A stretch of DNA of 64,000 nt from Mytilisepta virgata (taxonomy: Eukaryota > Mollusca > Bivalvia > Mytilida > Mytilidae): positions 32,100,528 through 32,164,527 of the forward strand of contig CM051520.1 in NCBI GenBank assembly GCA_028015205.1, in the 5' to 3' direction. The notes under the pieces are model-generated. The model was not told the DNA's origin. It worked only from the letters and a program-made list of their open reading frames with translations, and ran no database searches. This document shows positions 48,663 to 60,985 of this stretch, piece by piece. Numbering within the stretch: position 1 is the first letter of the stretch; each line of letters opens with the position of its first letter. The position numbers and the translations under genes are program-made.

Positions 48663-48799
48663 AAGGCATTCAGCAGAACTAAAATTTTGACTGGAAGTCA
48701 ATCATGCTGGTTGGTGGTAACTAATGATATCTTATTGCAGCAAAGTTTGGTTTCATTTGACATTATGATGTTAGACAAGAATTTTGTTTTTAATTGAAA

Positions 48800-49560
48800 T
48801 TTCGCATAGGGACCTATGATAAAATAAGATTGGGTTTTGCTGCAATTTTATTTGGCAGTCTAGGTCATCATAGATAATTTTGATAAGGAATTTCCCAAGG
48901 CCCATTCTGCCATACTTTGGCCATCTTCATTGACCCAGTGGTTTCAGAGAAGACTTGTAAAAAGTTTTCCATAGGTTCCTAAGGTGAATTAAGATGGCTA
49001 TGGGGGCCATCTTGGTTGGCCAGCCTGGTCATCGGACATAATTTTGAAAGAAAATCACCTAAGGCCCATTCAACCACAATTTGGCCGACTGGTTTCAGAG
49101 GAGAAGACCTTCTAAATTTGTATTTAGATACAAATTTGAAAAGGACCATTGCTGCCAAGTCTATTTCCAACTTGTCAAGTAGTTTTTGACAAGAAGATTT
49201 TTAGATGATTTTTAAACGGTCCTACGTTACACAATGTTCTGCAATAGCAGCCATCTTGGTCGACAGTCCAGGTCGCCGGACACAACTCTAAAAGAGGACA
49301 CCCTATAGCTAAGGACCCCTGCTACCATGTTTTGGTTTCAATTTGTCATGTAGTTTCATAAAAGATTTTTAAAATTAATTCCCCTTTTTCTATTGTTGCA
49401 GCTATGTCGAGAGGTCGGGAATGACAGATACAATTTTGGCCATTCCACCAAAGTTTTGTACCCCCAGTGGTTTCAGGGAAGAAGAGGTTTATAGAAAGGT
49501 TTACAACGATGGACGCAAAGTGATGGCAATAGCTAAGATAACCATTTGTGACAGGTGAAG
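48800..49560 (+). repeat. Degenerate tandem array of a bivalve-type repeat
   Basis: Three to four decayed units share a motif series: gccatcttggttggccagcc, then a gacataattttgaaag-like block, then aaggcccattc, then ggtttcagaggagaagac. The aligned motif begins near 48,854, 49,018 and 49,262; spacing is uneven (about 164 and 244 bp). The last unit ends with ggacgcaaagtgatggcaat. From memory, this resembles a repeat that is very common in oyster and mussel genomes. It has no coding potential. Confidence 0.7.
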
Positions 49561-52500
49561 TAATAAAATTGGGAGTTTTTAAATTGTGAAGGGACGCTTT
49601 TCACGTGCCGTGACGTTACAAATCAAGTTGTATTAGAATATTCATTTTCTGCCCAATATGCAAGGTTTTCCATTGACGACGTGAGAGACTTGTATTTGCT
49701 CTGTGTTCTGAATCTTTTTAAAGGTAAGGATAGGTAAAGAATTTTAGGATTTTGCCTGATTTCGGATATTTTGAACCTATCATGATTTACTCCACATGCA
49801 GGCACGCATATCTCTCTCGTGCATAACAATTGATAGTGTTAAATATTTGAATATGGTGCTTTATTTAAAAAATCCAAGAATACGATTCGATGTAATATCA
49901 TTTCCTTAATGTGTGTGCTCAATTATAGTTAAATATATAAGGGTATAGCTGCAAAATGCGCTTTCAACTAATTTCAATCTCTTTCATAACCAATATTTGT
50001 CTATTTCATTGAATCACATTCCCCAAATTTTGAAATTAATCGGCATATTTTAAAAATTTAACCATAATTGGAGAGATTAAATAAGAATACTCCATGGTTT
50101 GGATTTTTTTCTGGTTATCATGAAACAGAGCCAAAATAATTTAAAAAAATGTTATTAATCTTTTTTCTTAACCAAGCTTCATAAAAGCTCCAATACCAAA
50201 TAGGTACAAACACTGTTACAGTAACACTAATAACTGGTTGTCCTACTGGTACTTGTCAGTCGGCTCTTTCATTCCGTTGTCGGAAAAGCACTAAGCGGAC
50301 TGCGATTGAATTTTATAATCTCAAGTATTGTTTAACAGAAGTCCACAGGAACATTTTATATTCAGTTCAGATGGACCAAGCCCAGAAGCACTTTTTATAG
50401 AAACGTGTACGAATCTACCATCAACTAATAAATCGGGGCTCCTTTTTGATTCGAACAACTAACATATTCCTATTAAACATCAGAACTCTCTTTAAAACTG
50501 CAATACGAAACAAACTTATAAACTAAACTGATACTGTTGGGAGAGTGGTGCAAGTTTCGAGTCTCTGTCTTTGTTTAGTGCATAATAGCAGTTTACAAAT
50601 AGTAATACGTATTATTGTACACCGTGTAACGTTATTATTTCATTATTTTGCTCTAACATCACAAAGAAGCATTAATTGATAATTCTGTGATATACGAGGA
50701 TGACATTAACAATGTGACGCACGTACGATTTTTTTTGTTCGAAATGTTGCTGAGAAAAGAAAATGCGACCACACAATAACGTACGTCTGAAGATATTATT
50801 ATAACAAGCGATACTAAAAACCTGTAAGTCAATAGAGCTGATTGTTATGAACTCCCGCTGTTTCCTTGAGAGTCTCTTGGACTAATTTTCAAACATAGTC
50901 CCTTGTTCGGATGAAAAGACCATTAGGTAACAACTGTTGGGGAAACATGGTTAGTTTAAAAGCAGGCCTCTACAGAGGGGGAGTGCGGGGTGCGTTCCCA
51001 CACCCCCTGTGAAAACCATTAAACACTATTAAAGTCGATTCATTTTTAAACATTGACTATCAAGGTTGAAAATTGTAATAACTTCAATTGTCTTCATAAC
51101 TTATGTATTATTTTAGTGAATTTTAAATAATTTTTGCAAAGGAAAGAAACTGAAAAATTAAACCTAGGAGATGGTATTTTAACCTCCATGTTTCTTATTT
51201 CTCTTCTGCTTCCGCTAGACCCCTCAATGGGCTCTGCTCTGGACCCGGTTGGAGGCCTAGGCGACCCCAAAACCCTCGCCGAGAAAAATTCGCACCCCCT
51301 GCAAAAAAGAGTTAGTACTGAAAAGTAATAAACAGAATAAACAATAAGGGTTATTTACAACATTTTTCTGAGATAAATGGCACATTGTAATCATATGATA
51401 CAGTAGAGAACTTCTTCCTACATACAGACATATATCCGAATTGTGTTTGTCTTATCTACATGTTTTGAAAGGGAATTTGGAACATGAAATTTGCAGGAAG
51501 GGAATTCCACAATTGGACTGTTTGAGACAGGAAGCTATTGTGATAATTATATGAAGTGCGATATGGCACTTGTTTGCATTCACACTTGAAATTTTACCTA
51601 TATATTATATTTTTTTCAAAAAGTGGGAACAGGTAGAATAAACCGCAAACGTCATGCAAACAAGTGCCATCTCGCACTTTCTTGGTAAAACAGACGTAAT
51701 CCAACTACTAGTAGATTTGTTGCTCCTGTCCCGATGCGCGAAGCTTCGTAATTTAATTGCTCACGTGTATCTTTTAAATAATAAAAACAGTTATCCCGAA
51801 TGACTTCAGCATATTCTAATAACTGAATTACACCATTTCAAGGGACTTAACTAGTCTATCTAGTTCCAAGCTACGTAGTAAATTCTACTGCGAAATATGC
51901 ACATTTCAACTACCATCATTAGAAATATCAGACCAAGATGGTTGTTAGCCAACATGCTTGAACTGCACATTGTTCGTTACCAAAGGTGGTGATAATCCAG
52001 TTCCCTTCCGTGAAATAACAACATTCTTTTTTTTGACGGATCAAATTTCAACAACCCATCTATGCATTTTTTTAAAGTTTGAATTTAAGGATTAAAACGT
52101 CACAAGAGGATTTTTCAACAACAGCGTAAATATCTGCATCATCAGCAAATAGTTTTATTTCACAATTCACCACATTTACAAGGTCACCGATAAAGATAAG
52201 AAAACGTAGGGGGTCTAACAATCGGGCCATGTGAAACATCAGCTTTGACGCATGTCCAAAGAAAATTCATTATTACGACTCATTGTTTTCTAAGAAGACG
52301 GTAGTGTTCAGGCCAGATATATAAAGTCTCCAACTATGTCCATCTTCTTCAGTTTGAACAATAAAACTTTGTGCCTATCCTATCAAAACCTTACTGATTT
52401 CAAAAATATAACTGGGATGTATTTACCTTTATCTAAATCTTAGCTATAACCTAGCTTTTTTCCCCACACTATCCAGGTGCTTGGTTATGATTTGGTTCGT

Positions 52501-53530
52501 TCAAACGTATAACTGCATGTATTTTGTTATAGGTAATATTCAATCTCGTCCTTTTTCACAATATTTTTAGCCTACATTTTCCCCTAAGAAAATTTCAGAG
52601 CCTGGAGTTGTTTTTGTTGAATTCATTCTACCGTTAAAATCAAATGTTTTTTCTCTAAAAGCTACAGCTGCATGGCTATAGTTTTGGAAATGTCCAAATT
52701 TAGGAATGTTAAGAAAGGATTTCATGGTAACCTACAATTTCTGAATGAGAAATATACTTTTTTCCAAAAATAATATTGAACAGTTTGATATAACTCTCCT
52801 ACTTGGAAGATTTTTTTTAAAAATACAGCAGAAGATTGTGTTGATGATTATTTATATTATAAGTGAACAACGCAGGTTTCAGCACACTTAAATTAAAATG
52901 TTTCCTGACGTTAGAAATTAGGAAAGGTGGGGCCCTGGGTTCCCCGAGAGGTTTTGGCTTCCCACCCTTATGGCCCCTTGTTTTTACATGCTGGCCCATG
53001 TTGGTTCTGTTCGTTGTTACCACACAAGATAATTAATCAAATTATTTTTGACAAAGAAAATTACGAGAATAATAGCTACATTTTCGCTTCTATCTAGAAT
53101 TTTGAACTGATGCTGTATAATTCTGGTTTCTCCTTTTGTCCCCAATATATTAACATTTATTTAACTGTCAAAACAAAACACAAAATGAAATACAAATATC
53201 AAAAATTAATATCCCAGTATTAATATATGATATAATTATAAAAGCTAAGCTTTGAATGACATGGACCTCATTATTTCAATGATAGATGCTAAATGATTAT
53301 TGTACAAAGCCAAAGGCAGATATTAATTGTGAAAAATACTATAATATTTTTTCTGTCGTAGAAGATAAATCCAAACTTATCATTTATTAACACATGGAAA
53401 TTTTATGCTTTTCGTTAGTTCCTTCATCAAAAAGTCTTTGTTACTGAGGAAATCGGACTGAATACTGCATTGTTAGATTTGATTTTGTTCTTGAAATGTA
53501 TATACTGGTACACCACTGTATCGTGGTACT
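49561..53530. other. Intergenic DNA, no gene recognised
   Basis: Aside from the GC-rich patch at 50,940-51,320, this holds AT-rich sequence with short chance frames. Two stretches share aagtgccat(a/c)tcgcac in inverted form (51,556-51,572 and 51,662-51,678), a weak fold-back of about 120 bp. A second GC-richer patch lies at 52,920-52,985. No gene evidence. Confidence 0.5.
50940..51320. repeat. GC-rich patch, possible inserted element
   Basis: Two GC-rich edges, gagggggagtgcggggtgcg (50,972) and ttcgcaccccctgc (51,289), face each other in inverted orientation around a less GC-rich centre. The right part codes an open plus frame with DPSMGSALDPVGGLGDPK, but its proline- and glycine-rich look follows from base composition. 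It could be a decayed DNA element. Confidence 0.35.
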
Positions 53531-54060
53531 TATTTTTATGTCCCGCCATGTGGCTGGGGCATATGATATAGATTTACCCATGTCCGTCCTTCCGCCCGTA
53601 CGCCCGTCCATACGTACGTCCCGATTCGGTTAAATTTTGCATTTAGCTTCATTTCTCAGAAACCTATAGTAATATATCAATGATATTTTACTATTACAGT
53701 CCTCTTGTATAGTACAACACAGTTCAGCAACATTTGGGTCGCTATGACATACATTTCATGATTCAGTGACTTTGGTTCAGTTTTGCGTTTAGGTTGATTT
53801 TTCAGAAACCTATAGTAATATATCAATGATATTTCACCACTACAGTCTTCTTGTATAGTACAATGCAGTTCAGCAACACTTGGGTCGCTATGACCTACAT
53901 TTCATACTTCAGTGACTTTGGTATAATTTTAATACTTCCTCCATTATAAACTTCATTTTTAACTTTCATAACTGGATATTTCTTTCCTATTTAGGTCAAT
54001 ATTACAAAACCTATATTGTTTTTAGGGCGGGGCATCCGTGTCTTATAGACAAATTTTCTA
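53531..54060. mobile_element. Repeat element with internal 146-bp tandem duplication
   Basis: A block starting cagaaacctatagtaatata occurs at 53,657 and 53,803 (period 146), with about 90% identity over more than 120 bp each. To the left lies a (tccgtccg)-like stretch, gtccgtccttccgcccgtac. The outer edges carry an inverted 10-mer, atgtcccgcc (about 53,538) and ggcggggcat (about 54,028). The overall form fits a non-autonomous DNA element; a similar phrase is familiar from oyster sequence. Confidence 0.7.
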
Positions 54061-56833
54061 GTTTCAAGATGGCGTCAAAATTACGTTGAAATAACGTTGG
54101 GAGCCGGACACAGTGGAACCCAAGATACAGTGAGAACAGATATATATCTTTGTATGTATGGCTTTAACTCTTTCTGGGTATAATTGTGCACAATAAAGTT
54201 AGTATATCAGGTATTAAAAGTCTGAATGTTTTAGTTTTTATTGTTGTTTAAATTAGTTTTATATGTTCTTTTGAACTTATTTTCCAAGAGAAAAAAATCC
54301 GCTTTTTATCATACTAAGTGTCTAAGTTTGGCGAAGCATTAGAGCGGACCGGTTTTTCTAAGCAGTACATTTATTCAGGCAAATCCGGTTAGGTGTCAAT
54401 TTGAAAGCACATTTCTATTTACCTTTATACTTATCCACATTTAGCCCATTCTAGTATCTACAGCTCACTTACAGTAATCATTTTCTTTTGTTTACTTTTG
54501 AAACTTGCACGGCCTGTCAACATCATTTGGTGGAGAACGATGAGTTCAAAAACTTTGTTTTGTTTCGTTTTTACAGTTAGTATAATGACAATATAATATA
54601 ATAAAGATTCCACCACATTCTTGGAATCAAAGGTCTCTTTTCTCTACTCTTTTGTTTGAGAAGTACTGAAAAATTAGTGCCTCTCAACATTTACCGGAAA
54701 TATAAATATCCCCAAAAAGTTAAAATAAAAACGATAAACATGAAAAATTAAATTTCCGGAATGTTTACTTTCGTGAAAAGTAAAAAAAAGTAAAATGAAA
54801 TTATAAAAGAATGGGAAAAAATAGGCCTAATATAAAAAATAGTAGAATATTACTATTTAAATCCTTGAATAAAATAAACTAATATATATAAATAAAATTG
54901 AATACTTTGTAAAAAGGGCTTGAATTTACTAAAATTTGACACATTCAAAGCTGCCTTGTAGTACAACATGAATTTGACGTCAAAGGGCCCTTTTGTATTG
55001 ATTGGCTTGGGCAGTGAGTTTGAAAGCAGTATCCATGATATCTAACACTATTAAACTTGACTTATAAAATCAATTTTCTGCCAAGACCATTTATCTCCAA
55101 AATTGTTCCACCGACATTCATGAATCTATTATCACCTAAATAATTATCTCAGAAGATGTTCGTCTGTTTGAAATTGTCGTTTAAGGTATACAAACTGAAA
55201 GTTAACATTTCAGCTAAACCTAAATGTACAAGTATGCAAAATTACCATTTTGAGAATACTCGCCGTCTGCTCAAATCACTCCTGAACACTCGGAAGAATT
55301 ATCGGGGTTTTGTCCAGTATAACAGAAAATAAGATATTATGCATAAAATATGTTATTAATACAAATATATACTATTTTGTCTATAAGGTATAACATATTT
55401 TTATTTATACAGTTCATGTCCATTTTCTGTGTCTTTACATCTCTTGCTCAGTTGTATTATCTGTATTGTAAGAAAAACAAAATCATCTTTTAATTACTAG
55501 TTATAATGATTACAAGAACTTTGAAAACAAAAAATTGAAAAATATATACAATACTGCTTGCGTTTCCAAAGATTTAAGACAACATCTAAATTCACCATTC
55601 AAATTTGGGAACTTTTATTAAAGCCTACAATATAGTGGCTCATTTAAACTTGAATATTTTCCACTATGTTTCAGTTGCAATAGTATAATACCAGCCATAA
55701 AATACTAAAGGGCTACATTTAATCCCTGTGTATTCCCAACATAGTTCGTTCACAAAAAGGTCTTGGTAGCCGAGTAGTAAATACTTTATATATAAAATTT
55801 CACTTGTTTGTCAACTTTTAGGTTGACAATACGAATTCGACATCTTAACGGACAAGGATTTCCAGTTCCTACCCTCTGGAAGTGGATGTTTCTTTCCGTG
55901 AACACTTACTTCCTTCACAAAAATGGTGGAAGTGACGGGAAAACCAAGCCGTCACGTAGTCATGTTGCTCTTTAAATCGGAGACTGGTTTTGCTATAATG
56001 TACTTACATCATAAAAATTTAAAAACTTGAATCGGAGTATATAATCATTTCATATTATGTATGTTATGGTACAAGTCATTGTCAAAATGTTAGGTCTTTG
56101 GTTAACCTAAAACATCATCAAACGCCAAACATATCCATAAACGAACCTGCGATCTAAAAGATGCTTCTTAGGTCCGTCCATTTTCTTGTCTGTATATAAT
56201 TCTTTAATCGGGAAAGACTTTGTGTGATAATTCCTAACTACAAGTAAAAATAGAAATTTTGTTAAGTTTAACTGATCTTGATCTCTGTATTCATGTTTTA
56301 TCTATCATGCTTTTTTTATATTCATTATTGGTAATCAATTTGTTTATTTGCCTACTTGTTTATTAATTAGATTGTAAGTGGTAGACTTTTGTAATTTCCG
56401 AATCATTCACAGACAAGAGGCACAATTCTTTTCTTTTAGAGAAAAGTACTCAAAAACCTATAAATTTCAATCTAATAACATTTCACTTAAACTGGCAGGA
56501 AAATATTTTGTTGGGCTTTAAACAAAATGTGTTTTTAGCTAATCTAGTTTAAACTGTTCTACAAAAAGCTGCATAAAACCTTTTTCGAAGAGAGCTTCTC
56601 TACTCAAAGATACAGTCAGATCTGCCTCAACTCATGTCGATTTATGAATAAGATTTTACGAAATCGCAAGATGTTGGCCTGAACTGGCATAAAGTAGAGC
56701 TACTCTGGTCAGGCACTGTCCTAAATCTGTCGAAAAATAAATATATATGCCCATGATATAAACTGCCAACATCCATCACAAAGGTCCGGTCCCCCAAAAA
56801 GATTTGCCTTTTCTGCACTTTCCATAAACTTAC
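54061..56833. other. Intergenic or intronic DNA, no gene confirmed
   Basis: Mostly AT-rich. A GC-richer stretch at 55,830-55,990 has a minus-strand open segment (QHDYVTAWFSRHFHHFCEG) followed by GTAAGT, which could be an exon end, but no acceptor or homology supports it. If the candidate gene at 56,834-58,196 is real, its later exons should lie here. Confidence 0.4.
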
Positions 56834-57023
56834 GTTTTGTTACACTTCACGCAACAAAAACTTGCCTTAAAGATATTAAGAAAACGTAAACTGCCATTTA
56901 TCTGATAAACGTCCGACACATCATCTTTTTGATTCCCATTAATAATCTGACACGCGGATGACTTGATAGCGGTAGTATCTGTGTGCCCAAACACACCAGG
57001 AGTGTTTTCTTGTATAATCGGTT
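56834..57023 (-). CDS. Candidate internal exon of an unrecognised gene
   Basis: A 190-bp segment bounded by acceptor tttatgtttacag|AACCG and consensus donor AAAAC|GTAAGT. Only one frame is open: EPIIQENTPGVFGHTDTTAI at the start and ASFCCVKCNK at the end. It needs an upstream exon ending one base into a codon. A CxxC pair (CCVKC) lies near the end. There is no recognised family. The good splice sites and balanced composition make it plausible. Confidence 0.45.
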
Positions 57024-57229
57024 CTGTAAACATAAAACTCATAATCATTAGTCGGAATACATGTATCACGTGTGTATATTTACTCTATGTAAAATTATAA
57101 AGGTAAAATGCCGTGAATTATGTCACCAGAATTTACTAAAAAATCTAAACTTTCTCCAACGCCAGATTGTTCTAAATCTGACATGACTCTGTATTGAGCT
57201 GTGATCGATTTAAATTGCCTTCAATATAA

Positions 57230-57366
57230 GGCTTCATTTACTTTAGGGGACCCACTCCATATGTGGTAATATGATCATATAAACCCTAAAACCTAACCTA
57301 ACCCTAACCCTAACCCCAACCAAACCCTATTCCTAAAGGAATGGGTCACATGAAGTGAATGAAGCC
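57230..57366. mobile_element. Small inverted-repeat element carrying telomere-like CCCTAA repeats
   Basis: The ends are inverted over about 29 bp (24 matches): ggcttcatttactttagggg on the left and, reverse-complemented, ggcttcattcacttcatgtg on the right, followed by gacccactcc/gacccattcc. The interior holds a CCCTAA-type run (57,283-57,328: ccctaaaacctaacctaacc, then cctaacccc). The run is thus part of a small element and not a bare chromosome-end remnant. Confidence 0.7.
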
Positions 57367-57896
57367 CTTTTAAAAGACATCCAAATATAATTGGGTCAGA
57401 TCTGCTTGTCAATAAATCGCCATAAATTGAAAAACAATTCTAATGAGCATAAATGTGTGTTGTATACAAATGTGAATACCTCATGACTTCCCGGAACAAT
57501 TTAAGGAACAAAGAAGTATTTATTTGGTTATAATTACATTTGGCCCAATTTTTGTTTAATTTGATTGCCGTATTTGGTGAAAGTGACCATAATGTTAGAA
57601 GGTTTGAAACTTTAGGGGGACGAAAAAATAATATAAGAAATAGCTGTTTGAGCCAGGAAGGCAAACGTTTTGAAAAAGATATTATACAATTCAAGCGCAC
57701 ACTAAACTACAGCATTTGTAGAGCCTTGGATTATTGGAATGACCCTTCCCTAATTCTACCGACAAAACAATTGGAATGACACAAACATGTTGTCACATTT
57801 CCTCTGCGTTCAATACGACGATTAACTTCCCAGAAAAAATTTAAAATGTTAAAAAATTACAATCCAAAGATACTAATATTAGATACATTTGTTTAC
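57367..57896. other. Gap between candidate exons, undecided
   Basis: If the two minus-strand exons belong together, a linking exon of length 3n+1 should lie here or in 57,024-57,229. Both strands have open frames at 57,440-57,779; the plus one reads VFGESDHNVRRFETLGGRK and the minus one ends KLFREVMR at a possible donor (gag|GTATTC). Neither fits the required phases. I cannot decide. Confidence 0.35.
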
Positions 57897-58196
57897 CATC
57901 ACTCGATATCTTTTCTTCATGGCCCATATTCTTGAAAGCCTCATAAAAAACATAGAGGAGTTGAAGTCCTCATCTGGAAGTTCTATAAAAGTCTCTAAGA
58001 GACACTCGGACTCTAAGAGGTAAGTTCTACAGAACATTTCTGTGTTGTCCATATTTTCATAGCTGTTCCCATGAAGATTGTCCGTACTGTCGGTTTTTGG
58101 TAAAGATCTGCGGAAACGTTCAACAAATGCTGTTTTCCAGCCCACATAACTACGACCAGTAATTCCGATACATTCGGTTCTGCTTGTACCTGTCAT
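57897..58196 (-). CDS. Candidate first coding exon of an unrecognised gene
   Basis: ATG 58196 opens a 100-codon frame that begins MTGTSRTECIGITGRSYVGW and ends WAMKKRYRVM at the donor GATG|GTAAAC (phase 0). The middle is acidic and polar (ELPDEDFNSS), and the amino-acid mix looks like real protein rather than AT-rich chance. I do not recognise a domain, signal peptide or membrane segment. The upstream 110 bp carries a CRE and a CCAAT box in the right place for a promoter, and the stretch is CpG-richer than its surroundings. The next downstream candidate exon (57,023-56,834) does not match its phase, so an unseen exon must lie between them or the two are unrelated. Confidence 0.5.
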
Positions 58197-58264
58197 CTCT
58201 GTATTTCTGGATTTAAAACACGGTCCCTCTTGAAGGCGCTGACTATAATGCCAGACTATTTTGG

Positions 58265-58305
58265 TAACCAGCCAATCGACGTCTTGTATATTATGACGTC
58301 ACAAT
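58265..58305 (-). promoter_or_regulatory. CRE TGACGTCA and CCAAT box upstream of candidate gene
   Basis: A full palindromic CRE (58,294-58,301) lies about 100 bp upstream of ATG 58196, and a CCAAT box (gccaatcga, about 58,271) lies between them. A second core, gacgtc, is at 58,278-58,283. This spacing is typical of CREB/ATF and NF-Y promoters and could serve either strand. Confidence 0.5.
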
Positions 58306-58548
58306 TATTGACATTCGGATCATTTAAACAAATTTCTCCTATTATTGACGTGTTTAATCGGTGGGATAAAAATACATAATATGTTTAACCACTTCCCGGT
58401 GATTAAATTTCTACGTGGGAATTACCGCCGTTTTTTCTACAGTTATTGGAACGATAAACTAGAGAAGTCCCGAAATGACGTCTATGTAAACAAACTACAT
58501 AGCAACGACATTTTCTTGAGGTTTTTGTCGAAAATCATAGGAGAAACA

Positions 58549-58708
58549 GATTCTCCTTCAATCTACTCGTGAGTTATGGAATTTCTCCACCCTCAATAGT
58601 TAAATTTTAGATTTTAACACGCTCGCAAATGCTCGCGTGTTGGAAATCTACAATTTAACTATCTCGGGTGGAGAAATTCCATAACTCACTCGTACCTGAA
58701 GGAGAATC
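58549..58708. repeat. 160-bp near-perfect palindrome
   Basis: The arms 58,549-58,626 and 58,631-58,708 are reverse complements at roughly 85-90% identity, with a four-base centre (aaat) inside acgctcgc-aaat-gctcgcgt. The strongest part is gagttatggaatttctccac against gtggagaaattccataactc. No target duplication was obvious. It could be a fold-back MITE; the CpG-bearing core (cgctcgc) is unusual for the surrounding DNA. Confidence 0.88.
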
Positions 58709-60600
58709 TATATTTACATTTTATAAATGGAGAAAGCAAATGGTTCAGGGTGATTAAAAATATTTTTTTTATGGGACACGAAACAAGTCCCTTAACATTT
58801 TTTCTCATGGTTCCTAAAAAAAGCTTTCAGTACATGTGAAAACTAGTAAGTAGCTTTAATTAGACTTGATTAATGGTGGAATGCAACAATACTTAATAAA
58901 ATTCCAGTGGCTTAAAAAAAAATTTGGAATCTCATATATTTCTAGATCATATTTGAAAAAATATTGATATAAATTTATCTTGTTTTTAAGCCAAAGTTGT
59001 CTAATCTTACATTTTACAAAAACCATTTTGCTGTTCCTTCAAACTTATTTTTGAATTCATTTTGTCGTTTCTATCAAAGAAACTACCGTCTGGATGGAAA
59101 ATTATTTATCATTTGTGTGAAAATACACATGAATAAACATTTCACAAGGAGAGATGAAAAAAGAAACGCACAATTCTAATATGGCGCGCCGCCACTCGGA
59201 TTAAAAGTTTAAATCATGATCAAAATCCTTTGAATCTCACCAAGCGAACTGTCAGAAGGAATTACTTCAACTGTTGAACTTTTTATGCTTCAAAATGCAA
59301 TAAATTAATTCTAACGAAAAGTAAGTTTTATTGTTTTCCAAAGTTATATTATTTACTTTCCTACCGTTTTCGATTTCAATTTTAGAAAACGCAAAGCAAA
59401 AATGGTTGTAACTTGAAAACCCCCCGTTTACCTTATTCCCGATTTTGTCATATTATAATTGAAATAATTGATTGATTTATTGATAAAATAGTGTTTAACG
59501 CAGTTTGAGTGATATTTCAGCCACATCACAGCGACGAAATAATTCATAGCTGCCATACGTTTATATAAGATTTTATTTGCATGGGTAACATTTTTTCTTA
59601 AATTTTACTCCTCGCTTACGCTCGGAATGAAATATCGCTTATATAAATAGTAAGAATGCAAACAACAGTTTCGTTTTTCCCTAAATATATTATGTCATAG
59701 GTATGGAATTCCCTCTATTTATAAGTTCTAGATATTGATTTCTGGTTGTTTTTTGGTTTCATTATTTACAGTCTTGGCTTTATTTTAAGTTTAAAAAAAA
59801 ATACATGGAATGTAAAAAAGTAATTTTTTCAGAGAAGTTTTTTAATGGGAGACTACTCTGAAAACATCCCAAAATAGGGTAGATGAAAACACAATATTTT
59901 TATACCACTTCATGTAGAAATTTTAAAAGGCGGCGAATGTACCCTGAAACTACATGTGCTGAAACCAGTTGAATGTGTACTTTGGAAAACATATATACCA
60001 AGTTCTCTAGATTACGCAGGAATGCTCTGAGGTTGGTCTGTTTTTGAAATATTTGGGGGGAGGGGGGCTATTTTGTGTCAGTTATCTTTCTGTAATGGTA
60101 AGAATTTGGAAAGGATTTCCTTTAAAAAAAATATATACAGTGAAAGCTTCAAGAAATATGTTTTATTTGATATATGTTTGTCTATGGGTATATGATACAG
60201 CTAATTGTTCAGCTATCAATCTTTTGAGTATGTTCCTTCAATTCATGACGTCATGAAAAGTACTAAGAAAAACTGTTGTGTGCACTCTAAAATACCCAAG
60301 AAAAGTATGGCTGCCATTGTTTTCTTAAATATTGTATGATACCACCTTTGATGCACAATATATGAATATTTCGTATATTTACAGCTCATCGAGTCTGAAC
60401 TATTTTATATTTGTGAAATATTAAACAAACTGATAATTCAAATTATTGAAGAGCATATTCATGTCAAAAGGGTCTTATAGCTATACTTCTCAGTTTTATG
60501 CGAGGTTATCACACAAATAAAGTTTAATATTTAAGGAAAATTAATATGTATACAAATATTATTATGCCAATACGTAAAATATAGTATTAATAACTGCTTT
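58709..60600. other. Intergenic DNA, no gene recognised
   Basis: AT-rich with one CpG-dense spot, atggcgcgccgccactcgg, at 59,180-59,198, and a bggggg-type patch at 60,053-60,067. Short plus frames at 58,997-59,179 and 60,044-60,256 lack motifs. Confidence 0.5.
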
Positions 60601-60614
60601 ATATGTATACCATT

Positions 60615-60985
60615 ACTCCCTTAGAACTATTACATTCCTTGTCGTCCATAAGTAAATTTCTAAACTAGCTGCACAGTGGATATCTACCACTGAAAGGTAT
60701 GGAGAGTCAAATCATGACGAAGACTCAGATTGCCAGGATAAACAACAACATGAATAACAGGAAAGATCAACAATGGCATTACAATCAATCAGAGCAACCT
60801 AACTGGCAGAACGCCGGACAAAAAATAACATAAAAGAGTACAAAACACAAACATGAATACAACAGAGAGTCAGTATATTCTGACTTGGTACAAGCACTGA
60901 ACAGTGGTGGGGTTAAACCGGTGATATGGGTACCCAAACCTCCCTTTGACCCTCTGGTGTATAAAACACACTATAAAAACCAATA
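60615..60985. repeat. Probable dispersed repeat fragment
   Basis: A stretch rich in A and C with few stops, including cagagagtcagtatattctg, acttggtacaagcactgaac and gtggtggggttaaaccggtg. From memory this closely resembles a repeat frequent in mussel genomes, often next to retroelement ends. No coding motif, and no ends or flanking duplications could be defined. Confidence 0.45.

Noticed and set aside
48513..48797. 94-codon plus frame
   Set aside because: Runs through the inverted-repeat arm and stops in the decayed array; explained by repeats.
58345..58572. Plus-strand frame of 75 codons beside the CRE, as a divergent gene
   Set aside because: No ATG at its start, and its end runs into the palindrome arm; a bidirectional promoter is possible but unsupported.
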